A DNA stretch of 64,000 nucleotides, taken from assembly GCA_021770825.1 (NCBI GenBank), contig JAETQD010000008.1:1-64000 (forward strand), written 5' to 3'. This stretch comes from Clostridium sp. (lineage in GTDB: Bacteria > Bacillota > Clostridia > Lachnospirales > Lachnospiraceae). The position numbers and the translations under genes are program-made. Of the stretch, positions 50,046 to 61,074 are shown in pieces. The notes under the pieces were generated by a model that worked only from the letters and a program-made list of their open reading frames with translations, was not told the DNA's origin and searched no databases. The first letter of the stretch is position 1. Each line of letters opens with the position of its first letter.

Positions 50046-50624
50046 ATGGCAAATACCGATTTAGAAAAAGAAGGTTTAACGGAGGTCCTAAGCGGCACAT
50101 CAGACCCACAGAGCAGTTTCGTTGACCAGACCTACCAGGTGTTAAACAACCGTCACAATGTCATTTACCAATTCGTAATGCGATACAATGATTATATCTA
50201 CGCAGAACACGATTATGGAAATGGCGACCCTCTGACCATGATCGAGGTGCATACCCTTACTTATATAGAAGATCATCCCGGCACCACCGTAACAGAACTG
50301 ACAAATTACTGGCACAAGACCAAGGGAGCCATCTCCCAGATCGTCAGCAGGCTGGAGGCCCTTGGCCTTGTGGAAAAGACAAAAAAAGAAGGCAACGCCA
50401 AGAATGTGTGCCTTTACGTCACGGAATGCGGCTATCAGACCAGCCGCGCCCATAAACTCTATGATACTTTAGATATTACAAAGACCATCAGCGAGCTCCA
50501 AAAAGAATGCACTCCCGCTGAGATTGACATTTTCTACAAAGTCATATCTGTCTATTATGATGTTATCTGCCGGGACTTTGAGGAAAATAAGATTCCCAAA
50601 CGTCAGGGGAAACGGAAACAATAA
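50046..50624 (+). CDS. MarR-family transcriptional regulator
   Basis: A 192-aa regulator with a central winged helix-turn-helix (MIEVHTLTYIEDHPGTTVTELTNYWHKTKGAISQIVSRLEALGLVEKTK, about residues 60-115) between N- and C-terminal dimerisation helices. The N-terminus is longer than in most MarR proteins. Start ATG follows AGGAGG. It is divergent from patB, and the shared spacer contains three related palindromes, so it most likely represses patB-symporter and itself, responding to an unknown amino acid or thiol compound. Confidence 0.88.
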   Translation: MANTDLEKEGLTEVLSGTSDPQSSFVDQTYQVLNNRHNVIYQFVMRYNDYIYAEHDYGNGDPLTMIEVHTLTYIEDHPGTTVTELTNYWHKTKGAISQIVSRLEALGLVEKTKKEGNAKNVCLYVTECGYQTSRAHKLYDTLDITKTISELQKECTPAEIDIFYKVISVYYDVICRDFEENKIPKRQGKRKQ

Positions 50625-50639
50625 ACCATCGCAGCCGCT

Positions 50640-50697
50640 GCCGCCCGCAAAAACGGGCGGCTCGACGGACGATTGTCACCGACGGACGGCTGTCACC
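50640..50697. repeat. GC-rich hairpin and 17-bp tandem repeat between MarR and smpB genes
   Basis: GCCGCCCG / CGGGCGGC (50640-50661) form an 8-bp hairpin without a T-tract. It is followed by two near-identical 17-bp tandem units, GACGGACGATTGTCACC and GACGGACGGCTGTCACC (50664-50697). The stretch lies between two convergent genes and may assist termination. Confidence 0.45.
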
Positions 50698-50723
50698 TTG
50701 CAGCCGGGAAACAACAACACTGC

Positions 50724-51191
50724 TTAATAAAGATTCTTCACTTTAAAATCCTTCTCCAGCTCTCTTCTCTGGTCCTTCTTTGCAATGTCCGCCCGCTTGT
50801 CATAGAGCTTCTTACCTCTTGCCAGGCCGATCTCCACCTTCACAAGACTGCCCTTAAAATACACCTGCAGCGGCACCAGGGTATATCCCTTTTCCTGGAT
50901 TTTCCCCTTTAATTTGTTGATTTCATAGCGGTGCATCAAAAGCTTTCTCTCCCGCAGCGGGTCCTTGTTGAATATATTGCCCTTTTCATAGGGGCTGATG
51001 TGCATTCCATAAATCATAACCTCATCGTTGACAATCCGCACAAAGGATTCCTTGACGCTGCATTTCCCCATCCGCAGGGACTTTACCTCGGTCCCTGCCA
51101 GGGAAATGCCGCACTCAAACTTATCGTCAATGAAATAGTCAAAATATGCTTTTTTATTGTTGGCAATTAACTTAATACTGCCCTTCCCCAT
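50724..51191 (-). CDS. smpB: SsrA-binding protein
   Basis: tmRNA partner in ribosome rescue. The 155-aa beta-barrel protein has the standard features: [12 protein letters not shown] at the N-terminus, [31 protein letters not shown] and [10 protein letters not shown], and a basic C-terminal tail ([18 protein letters not shown]). Downstream of rnr as in many Firmicutes; ssrA itself is about 5 kb away. Confidence 0.97.
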   Translation of the reverse strand: MGKGSIKLIANNKKAYFDYFIDDKFECGISLAGTEVKSLRMGKCSVKESFVRIVNDEVMIYGMHISPYEKGNIFNKDPLRERKLLMHRYEINKLKGKIQEKGYTLVPLQVYFKGSLVKVEIGLARGKKLYDKRADIAKKDQRRELEKDFKVKNLY

Positions 51192-51217
51192 ATTCCTACC
51201 TCTTTTCTTTTCCTGCC

Positions 51218-53380
51218 TTAAAACTCCCGCACCGGCAGAAAATCTATGGTTTTTAAATAACGGTCCACGGAGACCACCTGAATTTTAATGGGCTGGCCCA
51301 GCTTATATTTTTTCCCGGTCCGCTCTCCCACCATCTCATAGTGCTCCTCGTCAAACACGTAATAATCTCCGTCCAGTTCACTGACCCGGACCATTCCTTC
51401 CACAGTGTTGGGAAGCTCCACGTAAAATCCGTAATTGCTCATGCCGGAAATCACGCCCTCAAACTCTTCCCCGATTCTCCGCTCCATATACTGGACCTTC
51501 TTGGCCTTATCGGTTTCCCGCTCAGCTTCATCGGCCAGACGCTCCCTGGAGGAGGTCCAGACGGCAACCTCACCGAGAATCTTTTCATAATGGGATAACC
51601 GCCGCTCTCCAAGGTTTCCATGGAGATTTTCTTTGATAATCCGGTGAATCTGCAGATCGGGATACCGCCGGATGGGTGAGGTAAAATGCGTGTAGTATTT
51701 GGCTGCCAGGCCGAAATGCCCGGTACAGTCTACGGTATATTTCGCCTGCTTCATGGAACGGAGCGCCAGCCTGGAAAGCAGCGCCTCCTCCGGCGAACCG
51801 GACACCTTGGAGAGGAGCTTCTGTATCTCCTTTGGATGAAGCTCGCCGTTCTGTAAGCGGATGGAGTATCCGAAATTGTTGATGAGAATTCCAAACCGCT
51901 TGATTTTTTCCTCATCGGGCTTTTCATGGGTCCTGTAAAGGAAAGGCACCTGCTGCCAGTAGTAGTCCTCCGCCACCGTCTCATTGGCCGCCAGCATGAA
52001 ATCTTCGATTAACATGGTAGCCGCATTCCGTTCATAGGGCTTGATTTCCTTCGGTCTTCCCTTTTCATCCAGAATGATCTTACACTCCGGGAAGTCAAAA
52101 TCCACGGCTCCCCTGGACATACGCTTTTTCCTGAGCACTCCGGCGGCCTCGTTCATCAGATGGAACATGGGAATCAGGCCATCCGTTCCCTCCGGTGCCG
52201 GCCCTTTCCCTTCCTCTTCCGTCAAAATCCCATTGACTTCCGTATAGCTCATTCTCCGGTCAATCCGCACCACCGACTCGGCAATTCTGTGGCCCACCAC
52301 ATTTCCCTTTTCATCCAGGTCCATGAGGCAGCTTAAGGCAAACCGGTCACATCCGGCATTCAGAGAGCAGATGCCGTTGGAAAGCCTGTGGGGCAGCATG
52401 GGAATCACCCGGTCCACCAGATACACGCTGGTGCCTCTCTTTAATGCTTCCTTATCCAGGCAGCTTCCCTCTTTCACGTAATGGGTCACATCCGCGATAT
52501 GAACGCCAAGATGATACATCACATGACCGTCCACAATCTCCCTGGACACGCTGACCGCGTCGTCCAAATCCTTGGCATCCTCCCCGTCAATGGTCACCAT
52601 GGGAAGGTCACGCAGGTCCAGCCGCCCCTTTTTTAACTCCTCAGAAATCATTTCTTCGGTCAGCTCCTCCGGGACCACTTCCGTCTCCTCCATCACATCC
52701 TCCGGAAATCCTTCCGGAAGTCCATAGGCCCGGACAATGGACAGGATGTCCACGCCGGGGTCATTGACATGGCCGATGATTTCCGTAATGACGCCCTCTG
52801 GATTCTTCCCCGGGCCTCCAAAGGATGTGAGCTTTGCCATCACCTTATGGCCGGAAATGGCGCCCATATCCATGCCCTCGGGAATAAAAATGTCCATGGT
52901 GATTCTTGGATTATCGGGAACCACAAAGCCGAAATGTTTGTTTTTCTGGTACAGGCCGACGATGGACGTATTGGCCCGCTCTATGACCTTTACCACCACG
53001 GCCTCCGCTCTGCGGTCGCCGCGCGGCTCTTCAACGGTCACCAGAACCGTATCCTGGTCCATGGCTCCTCCTGTGTTGTCAGGGGCCACAAACACATCAC
53101 CGTCCCGTCCTTCGATTGTGACGAAGCCAAATCCCTTGTGATGGGCTGTGAAGATTCCGGTCTGTGCAAAGACCTCTGCCTTTGCGTATTTTCCCTTTTT
53201 GGACACGCTGATTTTACCTTCTGCCAGCAGCGCATCCAGCACTTCCTTTAAGCTTTCCCGGTCCTCCCTTGGCACATTCAAAAGAATTGCCAGCTCCTTT
53301 AACTTCATTGGTACATATTCTTTTTCATTCATCAGAGAAAGAAGCATGTCCTTCCTCTCATTCAAACGATTTTCTTCCAT
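51218..53380 (-). CDS. rnr: Ribonuclease R (3'-5' exoribonuclease)
   Basis: A 720-aa processive exoribonuclease that degrades structured RNA and acts with the tmRNA-SmpB system. Domains: N-terminal winged helix, two cold-shock domains (for example [16 protein letters not shown] near residue 85), RNB catalytic domain with active-site acids in [16 protein letters not shown] (about 260), and a C-terminal S1 domain ([26 protein letters not shown]). Start ATG at 53380 follows AGGAG. It lies 26 bp upstream of smpB. Confidence 0.96.
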   Translation of the reverse strand: MEENRLNERKDMLLSLMNEKEYVPMKLKELAILLNVPREDRESLKEVLDALLAEGKISVSKKGKYAKAEVFAQTGIFTAHHKGFGFVTIEGRDGDVFVAPDNTGGAMDQDTVLVTVEEPRGDRRAEAVVVKVIERANTSIVGLYQKNKHFGFVVPDNPRITMDIFIPEGMDMGAISGHKVMAKLTSFGGPGKNPEGVITEIIGHVNDPGVDILSIVRAYGLPEGFPEDVMEETEVVPEELTEEMISEELKKGRLDLRDLPMVTIDGEDAKDLDDAVSVSREIVDGHVMYHLGVHIADVTHYVKEGSCLDKEALKRGTSVYLVDRVIPMLPHRLSNGICSLNAGCDRFALSCLMDLDEKGNVVGHRIAESVVRIDRRMSYTEVNGILTEEEGKGPAPEGTDGLIPMFHLMNEAAGVLRKKRMSRGAVDFDFPECKIILDEKGRPKEIKPYERNAATMLIEDFMLAANETVAEDYYWQQVPFLYRTHEKPDEEKIKRFGILINNFGYSIRLQNGELHPKEIQKLLSKVSGSPEEALLSRLALRSMKQAKYTVDCTGHFGLAAKYYTHFTSPIRRYPDLQIHRIIKENLHGNLGERRLSHYEKILGEVAVWTSSRERLADEAERETDKAKKVQYMERRIGEEFEGVISGMSNYGFYVELPNTVEGMVRVSELDGDYYVFDEEHYEMVGERTGKKYKLGQPIKIQVVSVDRYLKTIDFLPVREF

Positions 53381-53440
53381 TTTTCTCCTATAACACTTTT
53401 GCCCTTCAGAGGAGTTTTCTATGATGATCCCTATGATACG

Positions 53441-53474
53441 AAAAAACACTCTTGCGCTTTATCTGCAAGAGTGT
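53441..53474 (-). terminator. Terminator of secG
   Basis: ACACTCTTGC / GCAAGAGTGT form a perfect 10-bp stem after the secG stop, followed by six Ts on the minus strand. Confidence 0.85.
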
Positions 53475-53482
53475 CTGTCATC

Positions 53483-53716
53483 CTAAAATATGCTTAAGTT
53501 TAATACCAGAGCCAGGACGAAAATCAGAACGGCTGCCAGCTTGGTAAATTTCTCCAGCTTGCCTTCCATGGAACGTCCCTTATTTTTGCCCCAGTAGCTT
53601 TCAGCAGCTCCGCTGATTGCTCCAAGTCCTGCGGACTTACCTTCCTGCATTAATACGATAACCGTCATTGCAACGCACAGAATCACGAATACAATAGTCA
53701 GAATAATTCTAAGCAC
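53483..53716 (-). CDS. secG: Preprotein translocase subunit SecG
   Basis: A 77-aa membrane protein with two hydrophobic helices (residues 2-22 and 55-75) and the conserved VLMQEGKSAGLGAISGAAES between them. Part of the SecYEG channel. It starts with GTG, 7 nt after AGGAGG. It follows eno by 62 bp and ends at a strong terminator before rnr. Confidence 0.95.
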   Translation of the reverse strand: MLRIILTIVFVILCVAMTVIVLMQEGKSAGLGAISGAAESYWGKNKGRSMEGKLEKFTKLAAVLIFVLALVLNLSIF

Positions 53717-53778
53717 ACTTACACCTCCTGTTTACAAACCACAATTATCATATCATAGGATTTGCAAAAATACAACCT

Positions 53779-55133
<1,355 letters not shown>

Positions 55134-55170
55134 TCCATTTATCTTATACAGAAACTTAAGGTTACAGAAC

Positions 55171-57591
55171 TTAAGCGCGCAGCTCGATATTCATTCCCTT
55201 TAAGCCATTTAAAATCTTGTTCATGGCTGAGGTAACCTCTTTCTCCTCCAGGGTGTGGTCCTTGGCGCGGAAGGTAATGGAGTAAGCCACAGATTTATGT
55301 CCGGCCAGAATCTGGGAGCCCTCATAAATATCAAACAGGCTGAAGCTTTCCAGAATCTTTCCGCCTCTCTGCTCGATCATGGCTTCGATCTGTCCCACCA
55401 GGATTTCCTTGGGAACCACCATGCTGATGTCTCTGGTCACTGCCGGATATTTGGCAATTCCTGTGTACTTTCTGTCGAAGGAAGTGAAAGGAATCACAGC
55501 CGGCATATCCAGAACCGCCACATAGGCCTTATCGCCAATCTTGTAGTTATCCAGAACATCCGGATGTACCTCGCCCAGATATCCGATCACCTGGTCATTG
55601 TAGATGATGTTGGCCTGTCTTCCGGGATGGAGGAAGGCCTTTCCAGCCTGGGGATCGTAATGGGGGCGCTTGTGCATGCCAACCTTGTCGAAGAACTCTT
55701 CCACCACGCCCTTCATGGTGTAGAAATCACCGTCTCCGTACATGCCCAGTGTAAACTGCATTCTCTCGTCCGGCAGCTCTGTTAAGGGCAGGCTCTTGGG
55801 AAGGTACACATTGGCCAGCTCGTAAAGGCGCACATTCTTATTCCGTCTGTTGTAGTTGGTGGAGAGGGATGTGAGCATTCCGTTTAAGGGCAGGGTTCTC
55901 ATGATGGAGAAATCCTCACCCAGGGGGTTGGAGATCACAACAGTGTTTCTTAACGCATCGTCCTTGGGAAGATTTAACTTGTCGAACACCTTGGGGCTCT
56001 CGAAGGAGTAGGTCATTCCCTGGGAGAAACCGCAGAATTCTGCCACGTCTCTGGCCACCTCTTCAATTCTCAGCTTGTAGGAGAGCTTACCTGTGGTGGC
56101 TTCTCCGGTGGGAAGTGTGGTTCCGATCTTGTCATATCCGTAAAATCTTGCCACTTCCTCTGCCACATCGGCCATGCGGTGAATATCCTGTCTCCAGGTG
56201 GGAGCAACGATCTCGTTGGTCTCCTTATCGTAGCGAAGCTCAATCTTATTTAAATAGGAAAGCATGGTTTCCGGTGTGATGTCAGTGCCAAGCAGGGCAT
56301 TGATCTTTTCCGGCTCAAATTTCACTCTGGATTCCTCTGCCTTCACCGGATATACGTCGATCATTCCGCCCACAACCTCGCCAGCGCCCAGCTCTTCAAT
56401 CAACTGGCAGGCGCGGTTTACGGCCTCTTCTGCCGTATTGGGATCCAGGCCTTTTTCATACTTTCCGGATGCATCGGTACGCAGACCCACTTTCTTTGCG
56501 GAAAGGCGGATGTTGGTGCCGTCAAAGGTGGCGCACTCAAATACCATGGTCTTTACATCGTCGGTGATCTTGGAGTTTTCACCGCCCATGATTCCGGCGA
56601 TGCCGACTTCCTTTTCTCCATCGTTGATCATCAGTACCGTATGGTCCACATTTCTCACCTGGCCGTCCAGGGTCTGGAAGGTGTCGCCGTCTTTGGCGCA
56701 TTTTACGATGATTTCGTGGCCGGCTAAGAGGTCATAGTCGAACGCATGCATGGGCTGGCCGTACTCTTCCATAATGTAGTTTGTGATATCAACAATGTTG
56801 TTGATGGGGCGGATGCCGGAAGCGGCCAGACGGCGCTGCATCCACTTGGGGGACGGGGCAAGCTTAATGTTCTTTACCATTCTTGCACAGTAACGTTTGC
56901 ACAGGTTTGTGTCCTCCACCGTTACCTTTAAGTAATCGTTGATGTCCTCATTATTTCCGGTTTTGGTTACAACCGGAGCCTTGAATTCCTTTCCGAAGGT
57001 GGCTGCTGCCTCTCTGGCAATGCCGAGAACGCTGTAACAGTCCACGCGGTTGGATGTGATTTCATATTCAAATACCACATCCCGCATACCGATAACCTCA
57101 ACGGCATCGCTTCCCACCTCTGTGTCTTCCGGAAGAATGTAAATTCCCTCCTCCGGTGCGTCCGGGTACATGTTCCGGTCAGAGCCCATCTCCTCGATGG
57201 AGCACATCATACCGTTGGACTCCACGCCGCGGAGCTTGCCCTTTTTGATTTTAATTCCGTCCTCCGGAAGCGGGCCGCCGTCATGTCCTCCGGCAACCTT
57301 TCCGCCATCCAATACCACCGGAACCTTGTCGCCAACCTTTACATTGCTGGCTCCCGTCACGATCTGTATACTCTCTGTGCCGATGTTCACCTGACACACG
57401 ATCAGCTTGTTTGCATCGGGATGGGGCTCGATGGAAGTGATCTGGCCCACCACGATCTTTTCCAGGTTTTTATCCAGGCGCTCGAAGCCCTCCACCTTGG
57501 TTCCGGTGAGGGTCATGGCATCGGTGTATTCCTGTGCGGTCACGTCCAGATCCGGAACATATTCTTTTATCCAGGATAATGCTGTATTCAT
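55171..57591 (-). CDS. pheT: Phenylalanyl-tRNA synthetase beta subunit
   Basis: An 806-aa subunit of the alpha2-beta2 synthetase. Visible parts are an N-terminal tRNA-binding (EMAP-like) domain (IVVGQITSIEPHPDANKLIVCQVN, about residues 45-70), the B3/B4 editing domain (ITSNRVDCYSVLGIAREAA, about 175), B5, and the C-terminal FDX-ACB anticodon domain (KYPAVTRDISMVV, about 715). Length matches bacterial PheT. 55 bp downstream of pheS. Confidence 0.97.
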   Translation of the reverse strand: MNTALSWIKEYVPDLDVTAQEYTDAMTLTGTKVEGFERLDKNLEKIVVGQITSIEPHPDANKLIVCQVNIGTESIQIVTGASNVKVGDKVPVVLDGGKVAGGHDGGPLPEDGIKIKKGKLRGVESNGMMCSIEEMGSDRNMYPDAPEEGIYILPEDTEVGSDAVEVIGMRDVVFEYEITSNRVDCYSVLGIAREAAATFGKEFKAPVVTKTGNNEDINDYLKVTVEDTNLCKRYCARMVKNIKLAPSPKWMQRRLAASGIRPINNIVDITNYIMEEYGQPMHAFDYDLLAGHEIIVKCAKDGDTFQTLDGQVRNVDHTVLMINDGEKEVGIAGIMGGENSKITDDVKTMVFECATFDGTNIRLSAKKVGLRTDASGKYEKGLDPNTAEEAVNRACQLIEELGAGEVVGGMIDVYPVKAEESRVKFEPEKINALLGTDITPETMLSYLNKIELRYDKETNEIVAPTWRQDIHRMADVAEEVARFYGYDKIGTTLPTGEATTGKLSYKLRIEEVARDVAEFCGFSQGMTYSFESPKVFDKLNLPKDDALRNTVVISNPLGEDFSIMRTLPLNGMLTSLSTNYNRRNKNVRLYELANVYLPKSLPLTELPDERMQFTLGMYGDGDFYTMKGVVEEFFDKVGMHKRPHYDPQAGKAFLHPGRQANIIYNDQVIGYLGEVHPDVLDNYKIGDKAYVAVLDMPAVIPFTSFDRKYTGIAKYPAVTRDISMVVPKEILVGQIEAMIEQRGGKILESFSLFDIYEGSQILAGHKSVAYSITFRAKDHTLEEKEVTSAMNKILNGLKGMNIELRA

Positions 57592-57646
57592 AGTTCAATT
57601 TCTCCATTCTCTATAATCTGATGCTGTGCCGTTTCCGGCGCCTGCC

Positions 57647-58666
57647 TTAGAACTGTTTTAAGAATCTGATATCGTTTTCGTATAACAGTCTCATGTCGTC
57701 AATTTCATATTTGAGAAGTGCGATACGCTCAAGGCCTACGCCGAACGCAAAGCCTGTATACTCGTTGGGATCAATGCCGCACATTTCCAGTACATGGGGA
57801 TGAACCATGCCGCAGCCTAAAATCTCAATCCAGCCGGAACCTTTACAGAACCGGCAGCCCTTGCCGCCGCACTTAAAGCAGCTCACATCCACCTCGGCGC
57901 TGGGCTCTGTGAACGGGAAGTGATGGGGACGGAATTTTACCTTTGTGTCCTCACCGAACAACTCCTTGGCAAACTCAGCTAAGGTTCCCTTAAGGTCTGC
58001 AAATGTGATGTGCTTGTCAATGACAAGACCTTCGATCTGATGGAAGGACGGAGAATGGGTGGCATCCACCTCATCGGAACGAAATACGCGTCCCGGAGCG
58101 ATCATACGGATCGGCGGCTTCTGCTTTTCCATGACTCTGGCCTGGACCGGGGAAGTCTGGCTTCTTAAAAGAATGCTCTCATTAATATAGAAGGTATCCT
58201 GCTCATCTCTGGCGGGATGTCCCTTGGGAATGTTTAACTTCTCGAAGTTGTACATGTCGTACTCCACTTCCGGACCTTCCACAACTTCATATCCCATACC
58301 CACGAAAATGCGCTCCACTTCCTCCAGGGCGATGGTGTTGGGGTGCTTGTGGCCGGTGTTGGCTTTTTTCGCCGGAAGCGTTACATCGATGACTTCTTTC
58401 TTCATCTGCTCCTCACGGGCTTTTTTGGCAAGCATGGCCTTGGTCTCCTCAAGCTTTGCCTCGATCTGCTCTCTGGCCTCGTTTACCATCTGACCAACTT
58501 TGGGACGGTCCTCGGGAGCCACGTCCTTCATGCTCTTTAAAACGCTGGTCAGCTCACCTTTCTTTCCCAGGTAAGCCACGCGGATGTCATTTAACTTTTC
58601 CAGCGCATCGGAAGCTTCGATTCTGGCCAGTGCCTCCGATTTGATTCTCTCTAACTGTTCTTTCAT
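57647..58666 (-). CDS. pheS: Phenylalanyl-tRNA synthetase alpha subunit
   Basis: A 339-aa class II aminoacyl-tRNA synthetase subunit. An N-terminal coiled coil (residues 1-90) is followed by motif 2 ([25 protein letters not shown]), [14 protein letters not shown] and motif 3 ([19 protein letters not shown]). First gene of pheST, preceded by a T-box leader that senses uncharged tRNA-Phe. Confidence 0.97.
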   Translation of the reverse strand: MKEQLERIKSEALARIEASDALEKLNDIRVAYLGKKGELTSVLKSMKDVAPEDRPKVGQMVNEAREQIEAKLEETKAMLAKKAREEQMKKEVIDVTLPAKKANTGHKHPNTIALEEVERIFVGMGYEVVEGPEVEYDMYNFEKLNIPKGHPARDEQDTFYINESILLRSQTSPVQARVMEKQKPPIRMIAPGRVFRSDEVDATHSPSFHQIEGLVIDKHITFADLKGTLAEFAKELFGEDTKVKFRPHHFPFTEPSAEVDVSCFKCGGKGCRFCKGSGWIEILGCGMVHPHVLEMCGIDPNEYTGFAFGVGLERIALLKYEIDDMRLLYENDIRFLKQF

Positions 58667-58710
58667 AGGTTTTTCTTTTCCTCCATTCTTCGTTGGGCCC
58701 TTTCCCTGAA

Positions 58711-58968
58711 ATAAAAAGTCCCTAATACTGTTACGTATTAGGGACGAAATTTCCGCGGTACCACCCTGATTTCTGTCAGATTGACAGACTCTCCATTTTC
58801 GCGTAACGTGCGAAGGACGTCACAGCCTACTGAACGTTCAGCCGCGCAGCTCCGGTGGGAAATTAGATATCCTGCCTGAACCTGGGATGCTTCCAGCCGA
58901 TGACATCCCTTCTCTGTCGGAAAACAGGTACCCTGTACACCTTCTATGCCTTTTTCTATGAATCGCTA
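58711..58968 (-). promoter_or_regulatory. T-box riboswitch leader of pheST
   Basis: Contains the invariant T-box AGGGTGGTACCGCGG (58765-58751, minus strand). The terminator GTCCCTAATAC/GTATTAGGGAC (58743-58716) follows, with five Ts. Upstream, 58770-58968 forms the stem I region. Phe specificity (UUC specifier) is inferred from the downstream genes; two TTC candidates lie in the upstream part and I could not assign the specifier loop by eye. Confidence 0.92.
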
Positions 58969-58974
58969 TCCTAT

Positions 58975-59004
58975 ATATTACCCATACCATCGAAAAAAGT
59001 CAAG
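58975..59004 (-). promoter_or_regulatory. Promoter of the pheST T-box transcript
   Basis: TTGACT (59004-58999), an 18-bp spacer and TAATAT (58980-58975) on the minus strand. Confidence 0.55.
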
Positions 59005-59083
59005 TCCTTCCCTGAAAAAATCCGTTTCTGTGTATGGCTCTCCTAAAGTTTCCGTAAACTTTTTGAAAAAAATCAGGGGCTTA

Positions 59084-59112
59084 TTGACATTTTTTCTGGC
59101 TTATGGCATGAT
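59084..59112 (+). promoter_or_regulatory. Promoter of mgsA
   Basis: Perfect TTGACA (59084-59089), a 17-bp spacer and CATGAT (59107-59112), 21 bp upstream of the start codon. Confidence 0.65.
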
Positions 59113-59133
59113 GCTTCAAAAGGAGGAATCATT

Positions 59134-59598
59134 ATGGATTTATTAACCTTAACCATTGGAAAACAGAAAAACATCGCCCTCATTGCCCATGACAGCAAAA
59201 AACATGAGCTGATTGAATGGTGTAACGCCAATAAAGAAATTTTGAAATGCCACTTTTTATGCGGCACTGGAACCACCGCCAGAATGATCACAGAAGCCAC
59301 AGGACTTCCCGTAAAGGGCTACAACAGCGGCCCCCTGGGCGGTGACCAGCAGATCGGTGCAAAGATTGTGGAAGGACGGGTGGATTTTGTAATCTTCTTT
59401 TCCGATCCCCTGACCGCCCAGCCCCATGACCCGGATGTGAAGGCACTGCTCCGCATCGCACAGGTTTACGATATTCCCATTGCCAACAACAAGGCAACGG
59501 CAGACTTTTTAATCACCTCTCCTCTGATGGACCAGGAATACGAGCACTCCATCATAAACTTCCATCAGAGTATTAAAGAGCGGGCGAAAACCCTGTAA
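59134..59598 (+). CDS. mgsA: Methylglyoxal synthase
   Basis: Converts dihydroxyacetone phosphate to methylglyoxal, a bypass of lower glycolysis when phosphate is scarce. The 154-aa protein has IALIAHDSKKHELIEW, the phosphate-binding GTGTTARM, SGPLGGDQQIGAKI and the catalytic Asp in FFSDPLTAQPHDPD. Start ATG follows AGGAGG by 7 nt. Single-gene unit with its own promoter. Confidence 0.96.
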   Translation: MDLLTLTIGKQKNIALIAHDSKKHELIEWCNANKEILKCHFLCGTGTTARMITEATGLPVKGYNSGPLGGDQQIGAKIVEGRVDFVIFFSDPLTAQPHDPDVKALLRIAQVYDIPIANNKATADFLITSPLMDQEYEHSIINFHQSIKERAKTL

Positions 59599-59662
59599 AA
59601 AAGGAAGGTGCCCTGGCGCATTTTTGCCCCGTCAGGGTCTTTTGTATTCTGGAGAGCAGAAG

Positions 59663-59700
59663 GTCCCGGCCATATACAGACTGGCCGGGACTCTTTTATC
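59663..59700. terminator. Bidirectional terminator between mgsA and the heptad-repeat gene
   Basis: GTCCCGGCCA / TGGCCGGGAC form a perfect 10-bp stem with a 9-nt loop, followed by TCTTTTATC on the plus strand. A second, weaker GC-rich hairpin (about 59610-59640) precedes it, just after mgsA. Confidence 0.75.
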
Positions 59701-59713
59701 CTTCGTATCTATA

Positions 59714-60352
59714 TCAGACGAAACATGCCTGTTTCTTCTTCAGTTCTCTCACCTCATATTCCAGGTTCAGGATGCGAAGCAGGATGGCCTCGCGCTCACG
59801 CCGGTCTGCCTGTGCCTCATCCAAATGCCGCTTCAAATCTATGTGTCCGTCTGCGACGATATGGACTGCACGTATTACCTCATTCTCAATTCTCAGATTG
59901 ATACTGTCAAACTTAGAATCCAGCTTTTGTATTTTCGCATCCAGATAGTCATTCATCTTTTGCATCTTCATTTTCAACTGCTCAAATCTGGCATCAAGTC
60001 CATCCATCCGGGTTTCCAGACACCCAAACCTGGTCTCGAACCCGTCCATCTGAGTCTCCAACCGCCCAAGCCTGGTCTCGAATCCGTCCATCCGGGTCTC
60101 CAATCCATCCATCCGGGTCTCCAATTTGTCCATCCGGGTCTCCAATCCATCCATCCGGGTCTCCAGTTTGTCCATCCGGGTCTCCAGTTTGTCCATCCGG
60201 GCTTCCAATTCGTCCATTCGAGTCTCCAGACGTTCCATGCGAGTCTCTAAGTTGTCCATTCGGGTTTCCAGACGTTCCATCCGGGTCTCCAACCGCTCAA
60301 ACCTGGCGTCAAAACTGTCCAGCTTTTGTAAAATCATATCCAGCTTATCCAT
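59714..60352 (-). CDS. Heptad-repeat coiled-coil protein
   Basis: A 212-aa protein. Residues about 18-122 are fifteen tandem heptads of the form MDxLETR, predicting a long parallel coiled coil. A less regular coiled-coil C-terminal half follows (KMNDYLDAKIQKLDSKFDSINLRIENEVIRAV). It has no signal peptide or membrane segment. Start: ATG at 60352 has GGGGG 8 nt upstream; 60358 is an alternative. Related heptad proteins of unknown function occur across Lachnospiraceae, by recollection only. The DNA repeat is 21 bp and likely varies in copy number. Confidence 0.75.
   Translation of the reverse strand: MDKLDMILQKLDSFDARFERLETRMERLETRMDNLETRMERLETRMDELEARMDKLETRMDKLETRMDGLETRMDKLETRMDGLETRMDGFETRLGRLETQMDGFETRFGCLETRMDGLDARFEQLKMKMQKMNDYLDAKIQKLDSKFDSINLRIENEVIRAVHIVADGHIDLKRHLDEAQADRREREAILLRILNLEYEVRELKKKQACFV
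59987..60301 (-). repeat. 21-bp coding tandem repeat array (15 heptads)
   Basis: Fifteen head-to-tail 21-bp units with a core close to TCCATCCGGGTCTCCAATTCG on the plus strand encode the heptads of the coiled-coil protein. The central units are nearly identical in DNA, while the edge units are more diverged. Confidence 0.85.
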
Positions 60353-60425
60353 TTCCATCACCCCCTGGCGGATATTACTCTTTCAGTATATCAGCCCTTT
60401 GGGGACCTGTAAATGTACTGGCAGT

Positions 60426-60902
60426 TCAATTGTGTCCGTCAGAAGTCAGCTCTTTTTCCAGCTCCGAAAGCCCGGACTCCCCCACCACACGGATTCCGTA
60501 TCCGTCCAGCAGGGCCGCCGTTTTCCCCATGCCATCTACCAATGTATGGGAAAAGCTTCCGTCGTACACACCGTGACTTCCGCAGGAGGGACTTCTTTCC
60601 TTTAAAATCGCAATGGTACACTGGTACTTTTTCGCCTCCCTGAGGGCCAGATCGGCTCCCAGAAGAAATTCCGCCGTCACATCCCTTTGCTCCGTATTGA
60701 TCACCGCTTCATCAGAAACCCTGATTTCCGATGCGGGACGCGGCGTGGGAAGCCCGCCCATCTGCTCCGGGCAGACCAGATGAAACTCCGCTTTTCCCTC
60801 CATCCGTTTCATGAAATCCAAAAGTTTCTCATTTCTGTTGTTTCCTCCATCCCATTTGCAGTTTTCTCCTGCAAGGCATGCACTGACAAGTATCTGTATC
60901 AT
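60426..60902 (-). CDS. DUF523/TudS-family protein (thiouracil desulfurase-like)
   Basis: A 158-aa protein of the DUF523 family, in which characterised members (TudS) use a [4Fe-4S] cluster held by three Cys to remove sulfur from thiouracil. The three expected Cys are present: VSACLAG (Cys9), VCPEQMGGLPTPR (Cys44) and RSPSCGSHGVYDG (Cys107). Substrate is not proven for this copy. Start ATG follows GGAGG by 10 nt. It lies 65 bp upstream of the heptad-repeat gene on the same strand. 60903-61074 holds nothing I can identify. Confidence 0.85.
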   Translation of the reverse strand: MIQILVSACLAGENCKWDGGNNRNEKLLDFMKRMEGKAEFHLVCPEQMGGLPTPRPASEIRVSDEAVINTEQRDVTAEFLLGADLALREAKKYQCTIAILKERSPSCGSHGVYDGSFSHTLVDGMGKTAALLDGYGIRVVGESGLSELEKELTSDGHN

Positions 60903-61074
60903 ACTTCTGCTTCCTCCACGTTTTCTTTCGTTTCCTGTCTCCAGCCGCTTTCCGTCTCCCGGCCGCTTCCCATTTCCGGCTGCAATCTGCTGCCTGTCAT
61001 GAGTAAAAGCCGGGAACTCCCAGTTTCCACTGGAAGCAGCCCCGGCCGCAACAGTTTCTTACGGTTTTTTGCAA

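Noticed and set aside
59624-60250. Plus-strand 208-aa frame with PGLQ(S/F)VHPG repeats
   Set aside because: It is the antisense image of the heptad-repeat gene; the repetitive look comes from the 21-bp units.
59987-60301. CRISPR-like periodic repeats
   Set aside because: Units are contiguous with no spacers, stay in frame and encode heptads.
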